Below, in pieces: positions 10,947 through 24,700 of a DNA stretch of 64,000 nt. This DNA is from Lichenostomus cassidix. Lineage: Eukaryota > Chordata > Aves > Passeriformes > Meliphagidae. The translations under genes were made by a program, and so were the position numbers. Position 1 is the first letter of the stretch. The number at the start of each line of letters is the position of its first letter. The notes under the pieces were generated by a model that saw only the letters and a program-made list of their open reading frames with translations, was not told the origin of the DNA and searched no databases. The stretch covers positions 77,515,850 to 77,579,849 of the forward strand of contig CM039183.1 of assembly GCA_008360975.2 (NCBI GenBank). Direction: 5' to 3'.

Positions 10947-13900
10947 CTGAGGTTTGCAGTTTTTGATGTTCTTAGACTGCTTGATGTGTCACTATTGATG
11001 TGTGAAAAAAACTACACCTCAGATCCAAAGGGATCTTGCAGGAAGAGTAAATGGGTGTAGCAGAGAGAGAATGGACAAGGAGGAAATTCAGAGTAATCAA
11101 AGTACATGACTAAGAGTCATCTGTACAGTATATTTCAGCATGAAATGCATCCTTAAGTACTGTTTACCCACATTCCAGCCGCAACTCATGTTTCTCACTT
11201 CGTTTGCACAACGGGAAGAATAAAAGCACATTTTCTAATTGCCTGTAATGTGCTTACTAAAAACCTATAAATTATTTGTAGACAAAACGAAGCATGGTGT
11301 TTATATTCAGATCTGGATTTCCTTTAGAGGCTTAGAGTGCCAGCTCCTGATGTGTTTTCATGTCCACACCGGGCCATAAGCAGAGATCATTATCAGCATG
11401 CAGCAAGCCCCAAGGTATAAGGAATGGGAATAATAAAAATCTTATACAATACATTTTCTTAAACCTCTGGGCAAAATACTGTGTATTGTAAACAGACAAA
11501 GCTAGTGAAGTGCACTTCCTCCTGTGGCAGGGACTCTCAGTCAGCCTGCAGAGTGGCACAGCACAGCAGCAGGGGATGATGTTTTGCTGCTTAGCCAAGG
11601 ACACAGAAACAAGCTCTGCTGTATTAGAAATCTCACTCCATTTTAAACATCTTTGTGGGTGAGATTAAAAGATTCAGCTGAGAAACTCACAATGCAGTAA
11701 ACAGCATGAAAAGCCTTTGACTTCAGAGAAGGAATTCCTGAGTCAATGTGCCATGAACTGAACCGGGTGCTCCCAGGAGGGCAGGTTTTCAAGGGAGGAA
11801 GGGACTGCAAAACCTGTTGTCCTCATTTGTTCTAGTCTTGTTTGAAATGAAGGCAGGTTTACATGGTATTTTAGCAACTATCGTCATGTCTTTTGAACCT
11901 CTTGTAAGGTTTGAGGTCAGGTTTTTCTGTTTGTTTTTTGTTTGGTTGATTGGTTGAGGGGGGTTTGTTTTCTTTCCTTCTGTATTTTTTTTCTATTATT
12001 GTTCCCACTTACAATAGAGTTTTGAAAAAAAAGGTTGTGTTTAAGAAAGATAAAATTTATTATGAAATTCTAGTATTTGGGCCCTATTACACTGGGAAAG
12101 CCATAATATTAGCATCTGGATTTTATTCCTCTCCAACAGCAGTTGGTGTCCAGTGTGATTGGTACAAACATATCAGGGAACCAGTATTACTTCATCCAAG
12201 TACCAGATAGGAAAGGTACAAAAGGGAAGAAAATCAAACCCACAGAAGCTGTGGAGACCTATGCCCACTAACCAAAACAAAACCAAAATTTGTCCCAAAT
12301 TCACCCAGACCTTAGCCTTGGGTTTTCTTTAGCGGCAAAAGTTTTGGGCCTTTTTGTCTGTATTATGCCACCCAAGAAGTGAGTGCTTGTTCTTTGCTCC
12401 TCTGTTTGCCCTTTTGGGATGAATAAGCAGGAGGGCAATCTGAAGCTATTGCGCTCCTTTTGCAAATATATGTGTGAAACTTCGTCCTGAGTTGCCTTCT
12501 CACAAACCAGTAGCAAGTGTGTTAAGAACCAGGTGGAGCATATCCCATCACAAAATGTTACAGGCAGCTCACAGATGATGAATGAAGGGTCAGGCACAAG
12601 CCTGATCATTCTGTTATATTCTCCAAGATGTCATACGAATTAATCAGTCTCTTTATTGCAAGTCATTCATTTGATCTCAGAAAATGATGAACTGCACTTA
12701 TTTAGACCTTTTTGGAATAGACAATGATGTTTATCCCCTATCCTATTAATTTCCTTATGTTTGTTGAAAAATACTTTAACTCAGATCAATCATCTGAGTG
12801 AAACTATACTTTTCAAAAAAACATTTTTTTTCTATAAACTTATGAATTCAATCGTTTGGTGTAAAATTTGTCTTCCTGTGAATGCATAATGAAAATACAT
12901 GCTCTCTCCTTCTACTTCTGTGAAAATGAAGGTGTTAGCAAATTTATAACTGGATGGAAATTGACTGGAAAAATACTATGGGATGTTCCAGAAGAGATTA
13001 GATTAGAGATTAGTTAATAAATGTCTTGCAATTTTATATGCAGAGGGAAATATAAACTTGGTGCTTTTTAATCAAGAGAGAACTTGAGTTTGTCATAAGT
13101 AATGGCTGTTTAATATTCCTTACACATCACACAAATATAAACTAGGACCTGCTTATACCTATTTGTCTGTCTGCCAACCTCTCTTCAGATGACAAAATGA
13201 ATACCACAGAGAACACCCACATTTAGACTGCACACAAATGTCTGGGATCCCACTCAAATAGGGAAGGAATTCCACTTGGTGGGATAGATCCTGCCAGTTA
13301 ATCTATACAGTAATAAAAAGATAAGGAACTGATGTAGCCTCACACCTTTCAGGGCACAGGCAGCACATCCAGATGCACATCCTCACAGTTTTTGGTACCT
13401 GTCTGTCTTCCAGAAAAAGAGGCAGAAGAGGACTTCGACAAGGACTTTTAGACTCTGGCTCAGGCAGGTCCTCTCTGAAGAACCCTAAGACCTTGCATCT
13501 TCCAGAAGGAGCAGAGATGCTGAGGGCTCCTCACCTGCTGAGTGGTGGTTTCTCCAGGCTTCATAAAACTGTGGACCCTTGGGGGTCCCTCAGGTGACCA
13601 AAAGCCACCTTGGTCACTTTTGGGGAGCTTCAGAAGCTGCTGAGCACTGACCCAAGCCCTGTCTTTCCCCTTGCCATTAGAGATGTCAGGCTTTGAGTGC
13701 TGGCAGAGAATCCATGGAAAGGAAAACCTGTTGATCTTTCAGGAGAGACACCTGGGTGGTAAATAGCAACCAAGTGGCAGGCTCTGGACACCAGGTCTCA
13801 TATCTCTCTTGAGACAAAAATACAAGCTACCATGGGCACATCCAGAAACTTTCTATTACTTTGGCTGCTGTGGAACAAACTTGGCTTTATGTGCTGCAGA

Positions 13901-16900
13901 GAACATGTTAGAGGGGAACCTGGCTTTAGAGGAGTTCATCAAAGTTATGAGGTAGAAAATTGGCATTCTTATTAATAATTTATTATTGTAAACATTTTCA
14001 TCCCTTGATGAAATTTCACTGCTGCCTATAAAACTCCTCTCTGAGTCATTATTATTCTAGGTATATCTCTCCCCTACTGAGAACTGCCCTGCATACTTTA
14101 TTTAATATGCCTTTTATGTTCCTTTTTAGTAGACACTTTTCCAGCTGGTTTCTCAACATGTGACATGTGTTTTGGCCTCGTGAAGTGAATGGAAATGACA
14201 GGCACCCATGAGAAAATATCCCATGAACTGACCCAAGCAAAAGGAAGGGAGGATCTGTACCTAATGTCCATTGAAGAAACCAAACAAGGTTTGTTCTTTC
14301 TTGAATAAAACAAATCAAGCTAGACTGGGATATGTGTTCCCAAAAGGGTGGAAGCTGTGACAGCCTCTGTGGCTCAGAGCTAGTGGAATGACCACCCCTT
14401 GCCCACCCAAGAGAAGCTGCTGGATGTTCTGTGAGTTTGCATTTGTCCTTGATTTACCAGTTATTGGTCCTGCACATTCTGCAGTAGCTTCATCATCTCC
14501 TTCCTGGCAGCAATATAACAGCAGGCAGAGCAGCCCCAAGGCCATCCAAGTGCCTCTCCTGGCTCTGGTGGGAAGGAGGACAGCTCATGGCCAGTGTGAC
14601 AAATCCTATGCTACAGGCATATCACTATGAACTCTTATAACCAGAAGAGCTCTGTGACTTGATGTTAGCACTCCCAACAGAGACAAAACGCTGGCTCTGA
14701 AAATGGAAATTTGTATCCTCTTCGGTTACCCAATGCCAGAAGACCTGAGCATTTCTGCAGTTCTAAGTTTGTAAAACTTTCTCTTGGTGCTGAGACAGAA
14801 AACATTACTGCAGTGCAAGGTATTATTTTTCTCTTTGCAGTAATTGCCAGAAAGCATATAAATGTCAATAAAGCGCCCACACAGATCCATTGCCTTGTTG
14901 TTTTCATTTTAATACCATTTTTGGCCTCCCTGTAACAAATCTGTTTTAACTTTACAGTTTGAAATAATTGCTGTGTACACAAATTCAGGTAAATGTTCTT
15001 GCAGACTTTAACTCCTGCAGGAATGACAGCATATGAAAGGCCGAATCTGTTAGCATCTTGTTAAGAAATGTGTTTGGGGAAAGTAAATATAAAAGCTGAC
15101 TAAAGCAATATTCTCAAGATTATTTATTGTTATTCTCTAAAAAGATAAAAACCCTCAAGGTCTCCCTGGAAATTCAACTGACACCATTTCAGCAAAAGGT
15201 GTCAAAGAGTGCATCCACTATCAACTGGAGAACTGGAAGCTGGACAAAAATTGGCAACTTGTATTTTACAGGTTTTTTACATGAAACGATGCTTCCATTC
15301 TCTGTCCAAAATAATGATGAACTCCACACCTTTGCTATTTGATAGGGAAAGGGGAGTGAAGACACTCTGTAGGGTTTAGAGGCTAAAAAATGCAACTTCT
15401 TGTGCAGAAGAACTTGGAACGCAATCTGATATCCATCAGCAATAGGGTTGGTGTTGCCTGGCAAACAGTAATGGAAATGTAGAGATGAAAACCTCTTTAG
15501 CTGAGATTTTCTTGAACTCCCAGAAGAAAGGAAAAATTACATGTGAAGAACTAAAGTCTTTCCTTCATTAAAAAACCCCAAAAAACAAAAAACCAAACCA
15601 AACCATGGTGGTTTTTTTTTTTGTTTAGGAATGAGGGACAAAGAATATGTCCTGATAGTAGAACTACTTTTGCCTGTGAGCTTCCATTTAATGCATGTAC
15701 TAGCCTTATGTGCTGTTCAGCTTGCACATAGACAAGTCCTAGGAAGAATTATTCAAGAAAGGTTAATTGTTAAAAAATTTAGAAGAACAGGGAATATCAA
15801 AAGATGTGGTGCAGAATTGCGAATAAATTTCACTGACCGCAGTTTTAGCTTCGCTATCCCATTCATTTAGAAAACAAGCCATCTGTGCCTATTTTAAAAG
15901 AAATATCTGATAACTGAATTCTATTTTTTTATTTCCAAAATATTAGGATTCTCTCTTTATATCATAAAAATCAGCATCTTCGTATATATTTTCCTGTTTT
16001 CTTCTCGAAAGAGAACTGCAGTACCATTCCTTTGTCTCACAGATGCATAGGCATGAAGATAGATACAGTAACCAGGTAATAACTTAAACATCTCATACAG
16101 ATTCATACTCATCTAAATATTGGAACAAAAAGCTCTGCTTCTACAGACAGTGGATTTGCAGGAATTATGTAAAATTCAGTACTTAAGCAGATAATTACTC
16201 TTCCACTGTTTTTTTGTATAACTAGCATGTTTTGTTCACTTGCTTTTTCTTTGTGCCTGTAAAATAATACAGTGCCAGAATATCATAGATCTTTACTTTC
16301 TATTAGAGTCAGAGGATCTGAACAGACAAAGTGTTCTCACCACCACTCAAAGCAACTTTTGTGTCTGATTAAATGTGTGATTCAAATTACTAACTGCTCA
16401 GATCCTAGGTTTCCCATCTAGTCACTAGAGAGGGGTAAATACTTCCAAGGAACTAATTAGAGCCACTAAGTAAACAGTGTGAGCGGTTACTCAATGTCAA
16501 TAGCTCAGTTAATGAAGAAAAATTGCATTTGTAGAAATAAGTTCCTGGACTGATTTATAAACAACATTAAATATTGCCACTTTGTAGTTATGTGTGATGT
16601 TAAGTGTTTGCACCTTGGCATATGCTGGAAGTAAGGTAGGAAAGTAGAAGAAGGTTGATAAATAGAAAAACACTCAGGAGGAGGAAATCTTGTCTGAAAC
16701 TATTTAAAACCACAGTATTAGAACTGTGACTTTATTCTGTTCATTATGACATCCAAGACTGCTTTATTAGCTAGACCCACAAATCACTAGCTGTGGGTAT
16801 TTCAGAGAGCAAAATATTGCAGTTCTGCTTTAAACTGAAAATACTAACTTAATTTGGGAGTGCTTGGTAGCTTTCTCCTTATTCATTAATTGGGGAAAAG

Positions 16901-17099
16901 AACCTCTCAAATGGATCTGAGTAAAATCAGAAATGTATTCCTCTGTGGAATGCACTGGGAAGTGCAGGGGTAAAAGCTCAACAAAACAGAGGCAGAACAT
17001 CTGATGGAGCACAGCCTGGTTAAAAGCATTTGGGCAGAATGTAACCTTCTGGATAATAGTCTGACCAGTTAAATTTCTGGGTTACAGTTAAAGTTTGAA
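10947..17099. other. Unique non-coding sequence, no gene recognised
   Basis: This is mostly AT-rich unique DNA. It includes a T/G-rich patch at about 11925-12000, and an A-rich run followed by a T-run at 15565-15622. A segment at about 14690-15120 looks compositionally like conserved non-coding DNA and holds a small acceptor/donor-flanked piece at 14958-14988. Overlapping frames near 14052-14982 lie on both strands and match nothing I know. Confidence 0.55.
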
Positions 17100-17942
17100 A
17101 CCAATCGCCAGTGGGAGCTCCTAAAGAGAACTATAGATCACACAGGGAGAGCAGAGGAAATAAAAATACTGGGAAGAGTTACTGATACTCCAGAGGATTG
17201 CATTGCCATCCAGAGGGACCTCAACATGCTGGAGAAATGAACTGACAGGACCCTCATGAAATTCAGAAAGGGGAAATTTGAAGTACTGCAACATGTGGAG
17301 AGTGATCCCATGAAGCAGTAAAGTCAGAGGGCTGTCTGAGCAGAAATCAGCTCTACAGGAAATGACCTGGGGGTTCTAGCATTCACCACGTTGACTATGA
17401 GCCAGAAATGCACCCACATGCTGAGAATGATCATCAGTATCCTGGGGTGCAGCAGGTAGAACATTACTAGCAGGTTAAGGGAGGTGATCCTTCCTTTCTT
17501 CTCAGCCCTGGTGAGGCACATCTGAAATACTGGGTCCAGGTCAGGGCTTCTCAGCACCTGGGGGATGGGAACATACCAGACTGAATCCAGGGAAAATGTC
17601 ATAACTTGAGGGAACTGGAGGACCTTTCATGAGTATAGAACTGGAATTGTTCAGCCTGAGAAGAGATGGAATGAAAAGAGGTCTCTTGGTGATGCCCACT
17701 GGCAGGATCAGATGTAGCAAGCACAAATTTAAACCCATGAAGTTTCATCTTAACATAAGAAAAAGTATTATTACCTGTTACCAAACACTGGCACAGGTTG
17801 CCCAGAGAGGTTTTGGAGTGTCCATCCCTGGAGATATTCAAGCCCTGACTGGACACAGTCCTCTAGCTGACCCAGCATTAGCACTGATGTTGGACTACAT
17901 GATATTTGGAAAGGTCCCTTACAATCTCAATTATTCTATGCA
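17100..17942 (+). mobile_element. CR1 LINE fragment with decayed ORF2 end
   Basis: Around 17190-17270 the translation gives a peptide beginning TPEDCIAIQRDLNMLEK followed by a stop, and then TDRTLMKFRKGK. This matches the C-terminal part of the CR1 reverse-transcriptase ORF in my memory. Near 17640 comes LFSLRRDGMKRG. At about 17790 the typical 'ctggcacaggttgcccagag' block and 'tccctggagatattcaag' follow, and the copy ends in 'gttggactacatgat...attctatg'. Many in-frame stops and shifts show an old, inactive insertion. The 5' limit is approximate. Confidence 0.88.
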
Positions 17943-18764
17943 CCATTTTGTCCTCCTTGCAATGAGGTGAGTTTGGGAAGACGACAGGGTCTCTTTTGAA
18001 TGCAGAGCATTTTGTCTCATTTAAAGTGACAGATGTGCTGGACACTATGTGCCAGTCTGTGTGAGATACCAACTTCCATGAACCAGGTTTAAAAACATTA
18101 TTGCAGATTACAAATGTACTAGCTGATCTAATAGAAGAAATTACTGCTACCCACAAGCATGGTCTAGCTCAGCTCTGCATGGTCACTATCTGAAATTAAA
18201 TGATAGTTCTGCAGTAGGAGTTTTTTATTTGGGGATAAAGCTTTCTAATTGTTCCCTACCTATTCCTGTTTTCGTATGGCTGCTAATGTCTTTATAGAAT
18301 GGCAAGTAGATGAGACATGTTGTTCTTTATTAGTAACAAAATGTATTACAAGCAATGTACATCTTCAAAGAGCTGTGCTGGGAACTGGATGTCCTTCCTC
18401 AGCTGTAAAGGAGGAATTCCTCAAACTACAGAGTTTGGGGCATTACAGAAATTACATCCATTCTCCTGGGTATAATTTACATAAACTATAAAATCAAAAC
18501 GGAAAGCTGAAATAAAAAGAGTAACTCATATGGAGAGATAGACAGCACTGTTTTGGTTATGACAGTAACTTTTTATTTCTCAAACCTGTATGTGTCTTGG
18601 TATTTTCTGAAATTGTTTGCAAAACATTAGCAAGATATGTAGCTAAGGGAGCAAACCATTGCATTTAGGATTGTAAGAGAACCATCACTATTACAGAAGT
18701 GTTTTTTCTTTTTGCATGTCCAGCCCTTTGCACCACCTCCAGGAGGTGCAGACACTAAGCAATT
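17943..18764. other. Unique spacer between two CR1 copies
   Basis: This is non-repetitive DNA without a recognisable gene, separating two plus-strand CR1 fragments. A short palindrome-like 'cctccaggaggtg' lies at about 18737-18749. Nothing else stands out. Confidence 0.5.
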
Positions 18765-19162
18765 TCAGCAATGAGGGGAGCTATGTGTGTTTAGTCTTGA
18801 AAAGAGAAGGCTTAGGGGCAGCCAACTGCTGCCATCAACTTCCAGCGCCAAGGTTTTGAAAAAACAGAACCAGGCTTTTCTCAGTATGCACAGCAGGAAG
18901 GCAGGAGGCAATGGTCTCCGGTTGAAGCAAAGGAAATTGCAAACAAATGTAAGAAAAATACATCCCCTGTGAGGGTGGTGAAACACAAGTCTGGGCTGCC
19001 CAGAAGGCTGCAGGGTCTCCATCCTCAGAAATTCAAAACTCAGGCAGACAAGGTGCCAAACAGTCTGATCTAACTTTGAATTGAGCTCTGCTTTGAGCAG
19101 GGAGTTGGACTAAATGATCCCCAAATGGCCCTTCCAATCTGAACTATTGGTCCTGCTATGCA
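18765..19162 (+). mobile_element. 5'-truncated CR1 LINE fragment
   Basis: The start encodes a recognisable piece of the CR1 ORF2 C-terminus (FSLEKRRLRG), then AGGNGLRLKQRK around 18900-18935. The 3' end 'gttggactaaatgatcccc...ccttccaatctgaact' is the standard CR1 terminus, although the terminal tandem octamers have decayed. The spacing between these landmarks is near normal for CR1. This is a separate insertion from the copy ending at 17942, because it begins again at an internal position. Confidence 0.85.
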
Positions 19163-22100
19163 ATTTCAGCTCAAATATTTCATATAGAAACCAATCCAAT
19201 ATATCTCTTAAAATAAATCTACTAGAGACATTAGAGGAATAGAATTTATTTCCTTGCTCAATCTATCATGAAAGATACTGATAATATAAAAATTATAGAC
19301 ATAAGGAAAACAGAAGAGAGAATAGCTTTAGTTGCATCTCCGTTCTCTGGGAGACATATTTTAATGTTATTTCTTTGTCCTTTTTCAAATGCAAGCTCCT
19401 GGTATTTAGACACTGTTATTTAAAATAACAATTTAGTGGCTTTTTTATTCAGTTGCCTTGTATCAAGACAATACTATCAAGCTAAGAACTATTATTTACA
19501 CAAAATACACGTCAAGAGAAAGTGGTGTACTCTATGTTCCTCACTTAGGTATTTTTATCCCTTTCTTCAAGAGGCTATTGAAACTATAAGATAAACATTT
19601 TGGATAATGAGAAAAGTTATGAATGGAAACAAGGCATTGATTTTGAAATTTCATGGGGAAAGAATCCTTTATGATCCAGAGGCTCCTGGACAGATCAAGG
19701 CTGAAGAAGTCACCTGGGAAACAATGTTTCAAAAAACAACTCCTTGGTAGTAACCCTCTCGCTTGATATCAAAGACAAAAAAATGGCTTTTACAGACAAA
19801 ATAGTCCTTTTTCTGAGAAGATGGAAGATTGAAAGTATCTCTGCTATGGCTGAGGAAAGAATGAATGCAGAAAAATATAGTTACAGAACATATTAGAAGA
19901 TGAGATCAATAATTTTAACTGTAGTCCAGAGTCAGTCTGGTAAATGAGAGAAATACACTGAGAGGAAAAACAGAATAAGCTCCCAAAAGTCATGAACTTC
20001 ACTTGACTCTGGTGAATATTTCTGTCAGTCTTTTAAGGCCTGTGGTAACTCTTGTGGAACCAAATGGAAAATTAAGCAGCGACTATTTGTTCCTTGCATT
20101 ATTCAAAAACTAATAGTAATCTCCTCTGGTGTTTTATATATTGCCATAGATTAGGTTGCCTGTAGTACTAATTGAGCAGAGTCCTGCTGACTACAGAGAA
20201 AATCAAAACAACTTAACTGAATATCTGATTAATAAAGAAAAATAAATCTCCTTTTATGTGAAATCTTTTCCTAACTTTAAAATTAAAATCAAAAACTTGA
20301 ATTTCATGCCTTGGAGTCTTTCATGTCAAGACTTGTTACTGCTTACAGATCCACCACGGGCAAACTGGAACAACATGAGGGAGGACTCATCTGGGGTGAT
20401 CATTTTTTCTGTCAGTGGTTTAAGCCCTATGTGCAGTAGGAGATATTCTTCCTAGTCTGTCTTCAAACTCTCCCAGTTTTCAAGGGAGTATGTGTCCAGC
20501 ATATTCCCTAAAAAATGGGTGAAATTCGCAACTCCAGACCCATGGTCCCTCCAGTACCCAGCCTCAGACCTGCCCTGCTCGTTGGCTTGTCTGGCTTGAA
20601 GCTTGCTGGCAGACTGCACACAGAGAAGAGGGCACACTCACAGAGCACATAGTTATGGACAAAGCTTAACAAGAAAATGGGAGAGACTGCAGAGCCTGTC
20701 CAGGTGAGCATACTGACCAGCACTGAATTACACATAGTTTTCCTCTGGTTATCCATATAACCCTTTTTTCCCCACACTTGTCCTTTCCATGTTCACCTTG
20801 ATGCCTCCTTTTGGTTCTTGCCCTAAAACCTACATAATAAGCTTACAACAGTCACACATCTCCCCTCATAGTAAGATGTTTTTTTTTTTCCCATGAGATA
20901 CATGGTAATTTTGTTTTCCTCCTTACCTTTTCAAAGCTGAGCCTGAACATCTGATTATTCAAGGCTGTACTTGAGTGGTTCATTAACTGGCCCATCAATC
21001 AGCCTTTTCAGAGTTCTGTATCTGTGTGTTTGACTTATTTATATTCCTTTTTCCTGTCCTTGTATTTTATACTGAATAGCCATTAACCAGTTATCCTTAC
21101 AAATAAACACGAAGACAGCACAGTGTTAAGGATAAATGAGCTACAGACTGTTTAGTAGCTAGCAGGCTGCCAGATTTCTCTCAGCTAACCAAAAAGCATA
21201 GTTTGGGAGATAATGTTTTTGAAGAAGCTCACCTCCAACAGCTCCTTCTGACTTGAACCCCAGATAGGGATACTGAACACAGCAGGAGTCAGGATCTTCT
21301 GTCTTCAAGTGTGGCTGCACACCAAATTTTCTGAATTTCCTGAATATGGTTGTTGCAGGGCCCCAACTCCTCCAGTGATGACCTGGTTTGCCACAGTACT
21401 TTGAGTGTGACGTGTCTCATGCAATTCACAAGGCTGGACACCTTGTGATAACTCATCACTGAGCTTCCTCCATAGTGAATAAAGACAGAGGTGCAAACCC
21501 AGGAGATGAGTCATTCCTCCTTTCCCACCCACCCACCTCAGGATGAAACAAAACCCCTTCTAGAGATATTTTTCTCTCAATTTTCTCAAGGCAATCCACC
21601 TTGTCTAATCAACTAACTTGCCAATAGCATGGCTGGGTGTGATAAGTTTCACCTCTGTGTGGGGAGGTGGAAATTATCTACACGACCCAGTACCTCTTTT
21701 TTGATTGTAATCAAACCTTCCATCTGCCTGTGCCTAATGGCCTCTCAGAAGCCCCTTTGTTCTCAAAGGACTGCCACACACAGTATTAGGCACAGTGAGG
21801 GACATCAGCAAGAAAACCTACATACTTTCTCCTCCTTTCAAGATGTCATACAGCTGGTCAGCAACAGGTAAGGCAACCAACTGTTCAATGTCCTCAAAGC
21901 TACCAGAATATTTCTGATTTCTACACAAATACTGCTGTTATTGTTGGTATTATTATGCAAATAGTTGGTTTATTAATAATATATATTCATCCTGAAAAAT
22001 GCACACATTTAAATGTCTTTAAATGCACCAAAGACAAATGAAATGGAGAAAACAATATTCTGTAACATGTGGTGTACTTACATCCCAGCAAATAGCACCT

Positions 22101-24194
22101 TACCCCTAGGAACCTCCCACACTCTGCTGTGTCAGTGCTTCAAGCTCCCTCTTCAGTGGGTGGAATTCCACTTAGCTCTTCCATGAGGGGTGAGCACAAG
22201 CCAAAATACCCTGAAAGGAACTATGGTTGGGAAGTTGCTCCCCCCACATGTAGCCACGAAGTTGAATATAGTTGGACATTTAGGGAAAAAGCTTATCTTA
22301 AATGGTTTATTCTCTCCTTGCAGGAAAAGGAAATAAAAATATTCATTTTGTTTTCCTCATAAAATTCTGTGCACTTGATTATTGCTTGAAGTATGGAAGG
22401 ACATTGCTACACTAGAGACTCTATTTAGTTATGAGCTGAGACATCACAAGCACACTTAGACACTTAAAGCACACTTAGACAAAAATAGAGATTAGTGCAA
22501 AAGGTCAGGGTTAAAGCCTGTCATGGATGGACAGGCAGAGAAGCATAGGATCACCTGTGCTGGAGAAGCTGAGAGAAGATGTCAATGAGGGAAATTTGGG
22601 AAGGATGAAGAAATGAAGGTGGAGGCAATAGTGGGAACTCCCTTTGTTAAGGGAAATGCTGAAACTTGTTGAAGATTTATTGGGTTGAAAAAGACTGGAA
22701 TCAGCTGGGTAAGAAAAGTAGTACCAAAAGGAGAGCAGGGCAAGGAAAGGGGTGGGGCTTCAGCACAGAAGAGAAATATGGCTTTTGATGTTGGTAATGT
22801 CTGGGAGGAGTGATAAATGTTGAGGCTGAAAACCTCAAGTGAGAAGTGAGAAGGCAGGGAGGGAGAGAGGGCACAAGGAGCTGGAAGGCTGGAGTGTCCA
22901 GTGGCTGTTCACAGATGGTTGGAGTGGACAGGACTGCAACAGTTACGTGTTAGGGAGAGCAAGTGCTGCCATAGTGAAAGCCCTGTTGTTTATCATGATT
23001 GATCCATGATTCTTATTTTTGCTTCTTTTCCAATACTGTAATCAAACAAGATGCATTTTTATCACTCTCCCCCCAAAAAAGGACAGAAAAATAGAGCCTT
23101 CTGAACAGGTTCCATCAATTTGGCATAAATTTGTTGTTGTTGAGAAGAACATTTTCTTTTTCTTCTGGGATTTAATTTTTCATTTTTTAATCTGTTTATT
23201 TGCTTTGCTTTGTTCATATTTTTTAGGCTTCCAATACAAATATCCTCTGCTTGTAATTCATAAGATAAATCTCATTGCAGTTTCCTTCTGCTAGACTGGG
23301 TAAAGCCTAACATTGGTACAAGGCAGGTTTTGAGCAGACCCTGTAGTTTTATAACTCTCAAGTAAAGCTTGAGAGCTTTGGTGTTTTCTACACCACTTAA
23401 ACTTTTTATTTTTGGATACTATTTCTAAATGCTCATGCCTTTTTTTTAGTATTGTTCCAAGGGAAAGAAACTTCCATTTATAGAAGTGGAAGCAAATGGG
23501 ATTTTGGAGATCACTGTCACATCAATTTTTTCATGTGCACTCCTCATGGCTAAAGCTGCCTGTTACACCCTTGTTGGGACCCTGAGAGAGCTCTTAGTAC
23601 CAGCTTTTGAAAAAGATCAGCTCTCTGTTTACTGTGCTAAGCATTGTCCTGTATTGTACAAAATCCACCAGGGAAAACTGGATATTCAGCTCCAATTTCT
23701 GTCAGAGCTGCAGACACCAACACAAACCAATTATGCTTGCAGACACCCTCCTTATAAAAGGTGCACTCACCTTGTCATGCTAAAGGAGCCTTGGCTGAGG
23801 ATTTTGGGAATTCAGCCCTTCTGCTGTCAAATATTATACCATCTCACATCAAATGCACCACTTCTGGCAGGGCAGCTCATACGCCTGAGCTTAAAACTAG
23901 CTTGCTACAAATGTTTCAGCAAGTTAAATTTGACAGCATGAGTGTCCCTACACAATGAGCACTCCAGAGGTTCAGAGAAGGGGAATTCAATTCATCCAGA
24001 ACTCCTCTTTCTTTGAAGAAAATACCTGTGCTCCTTAGGACTTCTGCCAAATGTAGGGTGTGAGTCCCACATTTCGTGGGTGCCACCAGCTGCTTTGCTA
24101 GCATTCCTCTGAACTCCAGGGAAACAGGACTTTATTTCAATTCATTAAACAGCAGAAAGTCACAGGGGTGTTCTGAGATCTGCTTCCCATGTGA
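19163..24194. other. Unique non-coding sequence with composition shifts
   Basis: I recognise no gene. A purine-rich stretch lies at about 22540-22940 (many GGAAG, GAGAAG and GGGAG words on the plus strand). A minus-strand splice-bounded piece at 21233-21272 and a plus-strand 151-codon frame at 23486-23941 are discussed under findings. A T-run lies at 20879-20889. Confidence 0.5.
22540..22940 (+). repeat. Purine-rich low-complexity stretch
   Basis: Over roughly 400 bases the plus strand is strongly biased to A and G, with repeated GGAAGG, GAGAAG, GGAGGAG and GGGAGGGAGAGAGG words and few pyrimidine runs. No periodic unit is visible, so this is compositional bias rather than a tandem repeat. 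The bias is unlike the flanks. Confidence 0.5.
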
Positions 24195-24700
24195 ACTTCT
24201 CCTTCATAGAAGAGGTGCTCCATCCCTCTGATCAACTTGGTGGCCTCCTCTGGACCCTCTCCAACAGGTCTTCTCGTGCTGGGAACCCCAGTGCTGGATG
24301 CACTTCATTAGGTGATGTTTCATGAGGGCTGAGGAGAGGCAGAAACTCCTCCCTCACCTGCTGGCCACGGTGCTTTGGATGCAGCCCAGAACACAACTGG
24401 CTTTCTGGGCTCTGAGTGCACAATGCTGGTTCATGCCCAGTCTCTCATCCACCAGCATCCCCAAGTCCTTCTTTGCAGGGCTGCTCTCATTCTGCTCCCC
24501 CAGCCTGTGTTGATACTGGGCATTCCCTGGCTCAGGTGCAATACATTTCACTTGCTTTTATTAAACCTCATGAGATCCTCATGGGTACATTTCTTGAGCT
24601 TGTCCAGGTCTCTCTAGATGGCATCACATCCTTCAGGTGTGTCAGCTGTGCCACTCAGCTTGGTAGTCATCAACACATCTGACATCAGCAAATCTGACTG
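24195..24700 (-). mobile_element. CR1 LINE fragment retaining part of ORF2
   Basis: On the minus strand a 65-codon frame at 24354-24551 includes PAKKDLGMLVDERLGMNQ followed by HCALRAQKASCVLGCIQS and TVASR. This corresponds to the C-terminal region of the CR1 reverse-transcriptase ORF (pattern EKDLGVLVD..L.M...CAL.A.KA...LGCI). Nucleotide landmarks include 'cctcctctggaccctctcc' and 'ggcatcacatccttcagg'. The 3' untranslated end of CR1 is missing, so the fragment is cut at both ends. Confidence 0.9.

Noticed and set aside
17629..17970. 113-codon plus-strand frame
   Set aside because: It lies inside a CR1 fragment; its LFSLRRDGMKRG start is a decayed piece of CR1 ORF2, not a host gene.
24375..24682. 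Two plus-strand frames of 80 and 88 codons
   Set aside because: They are antisense shadows of the minus-strand CR1 ORF2 remnant.
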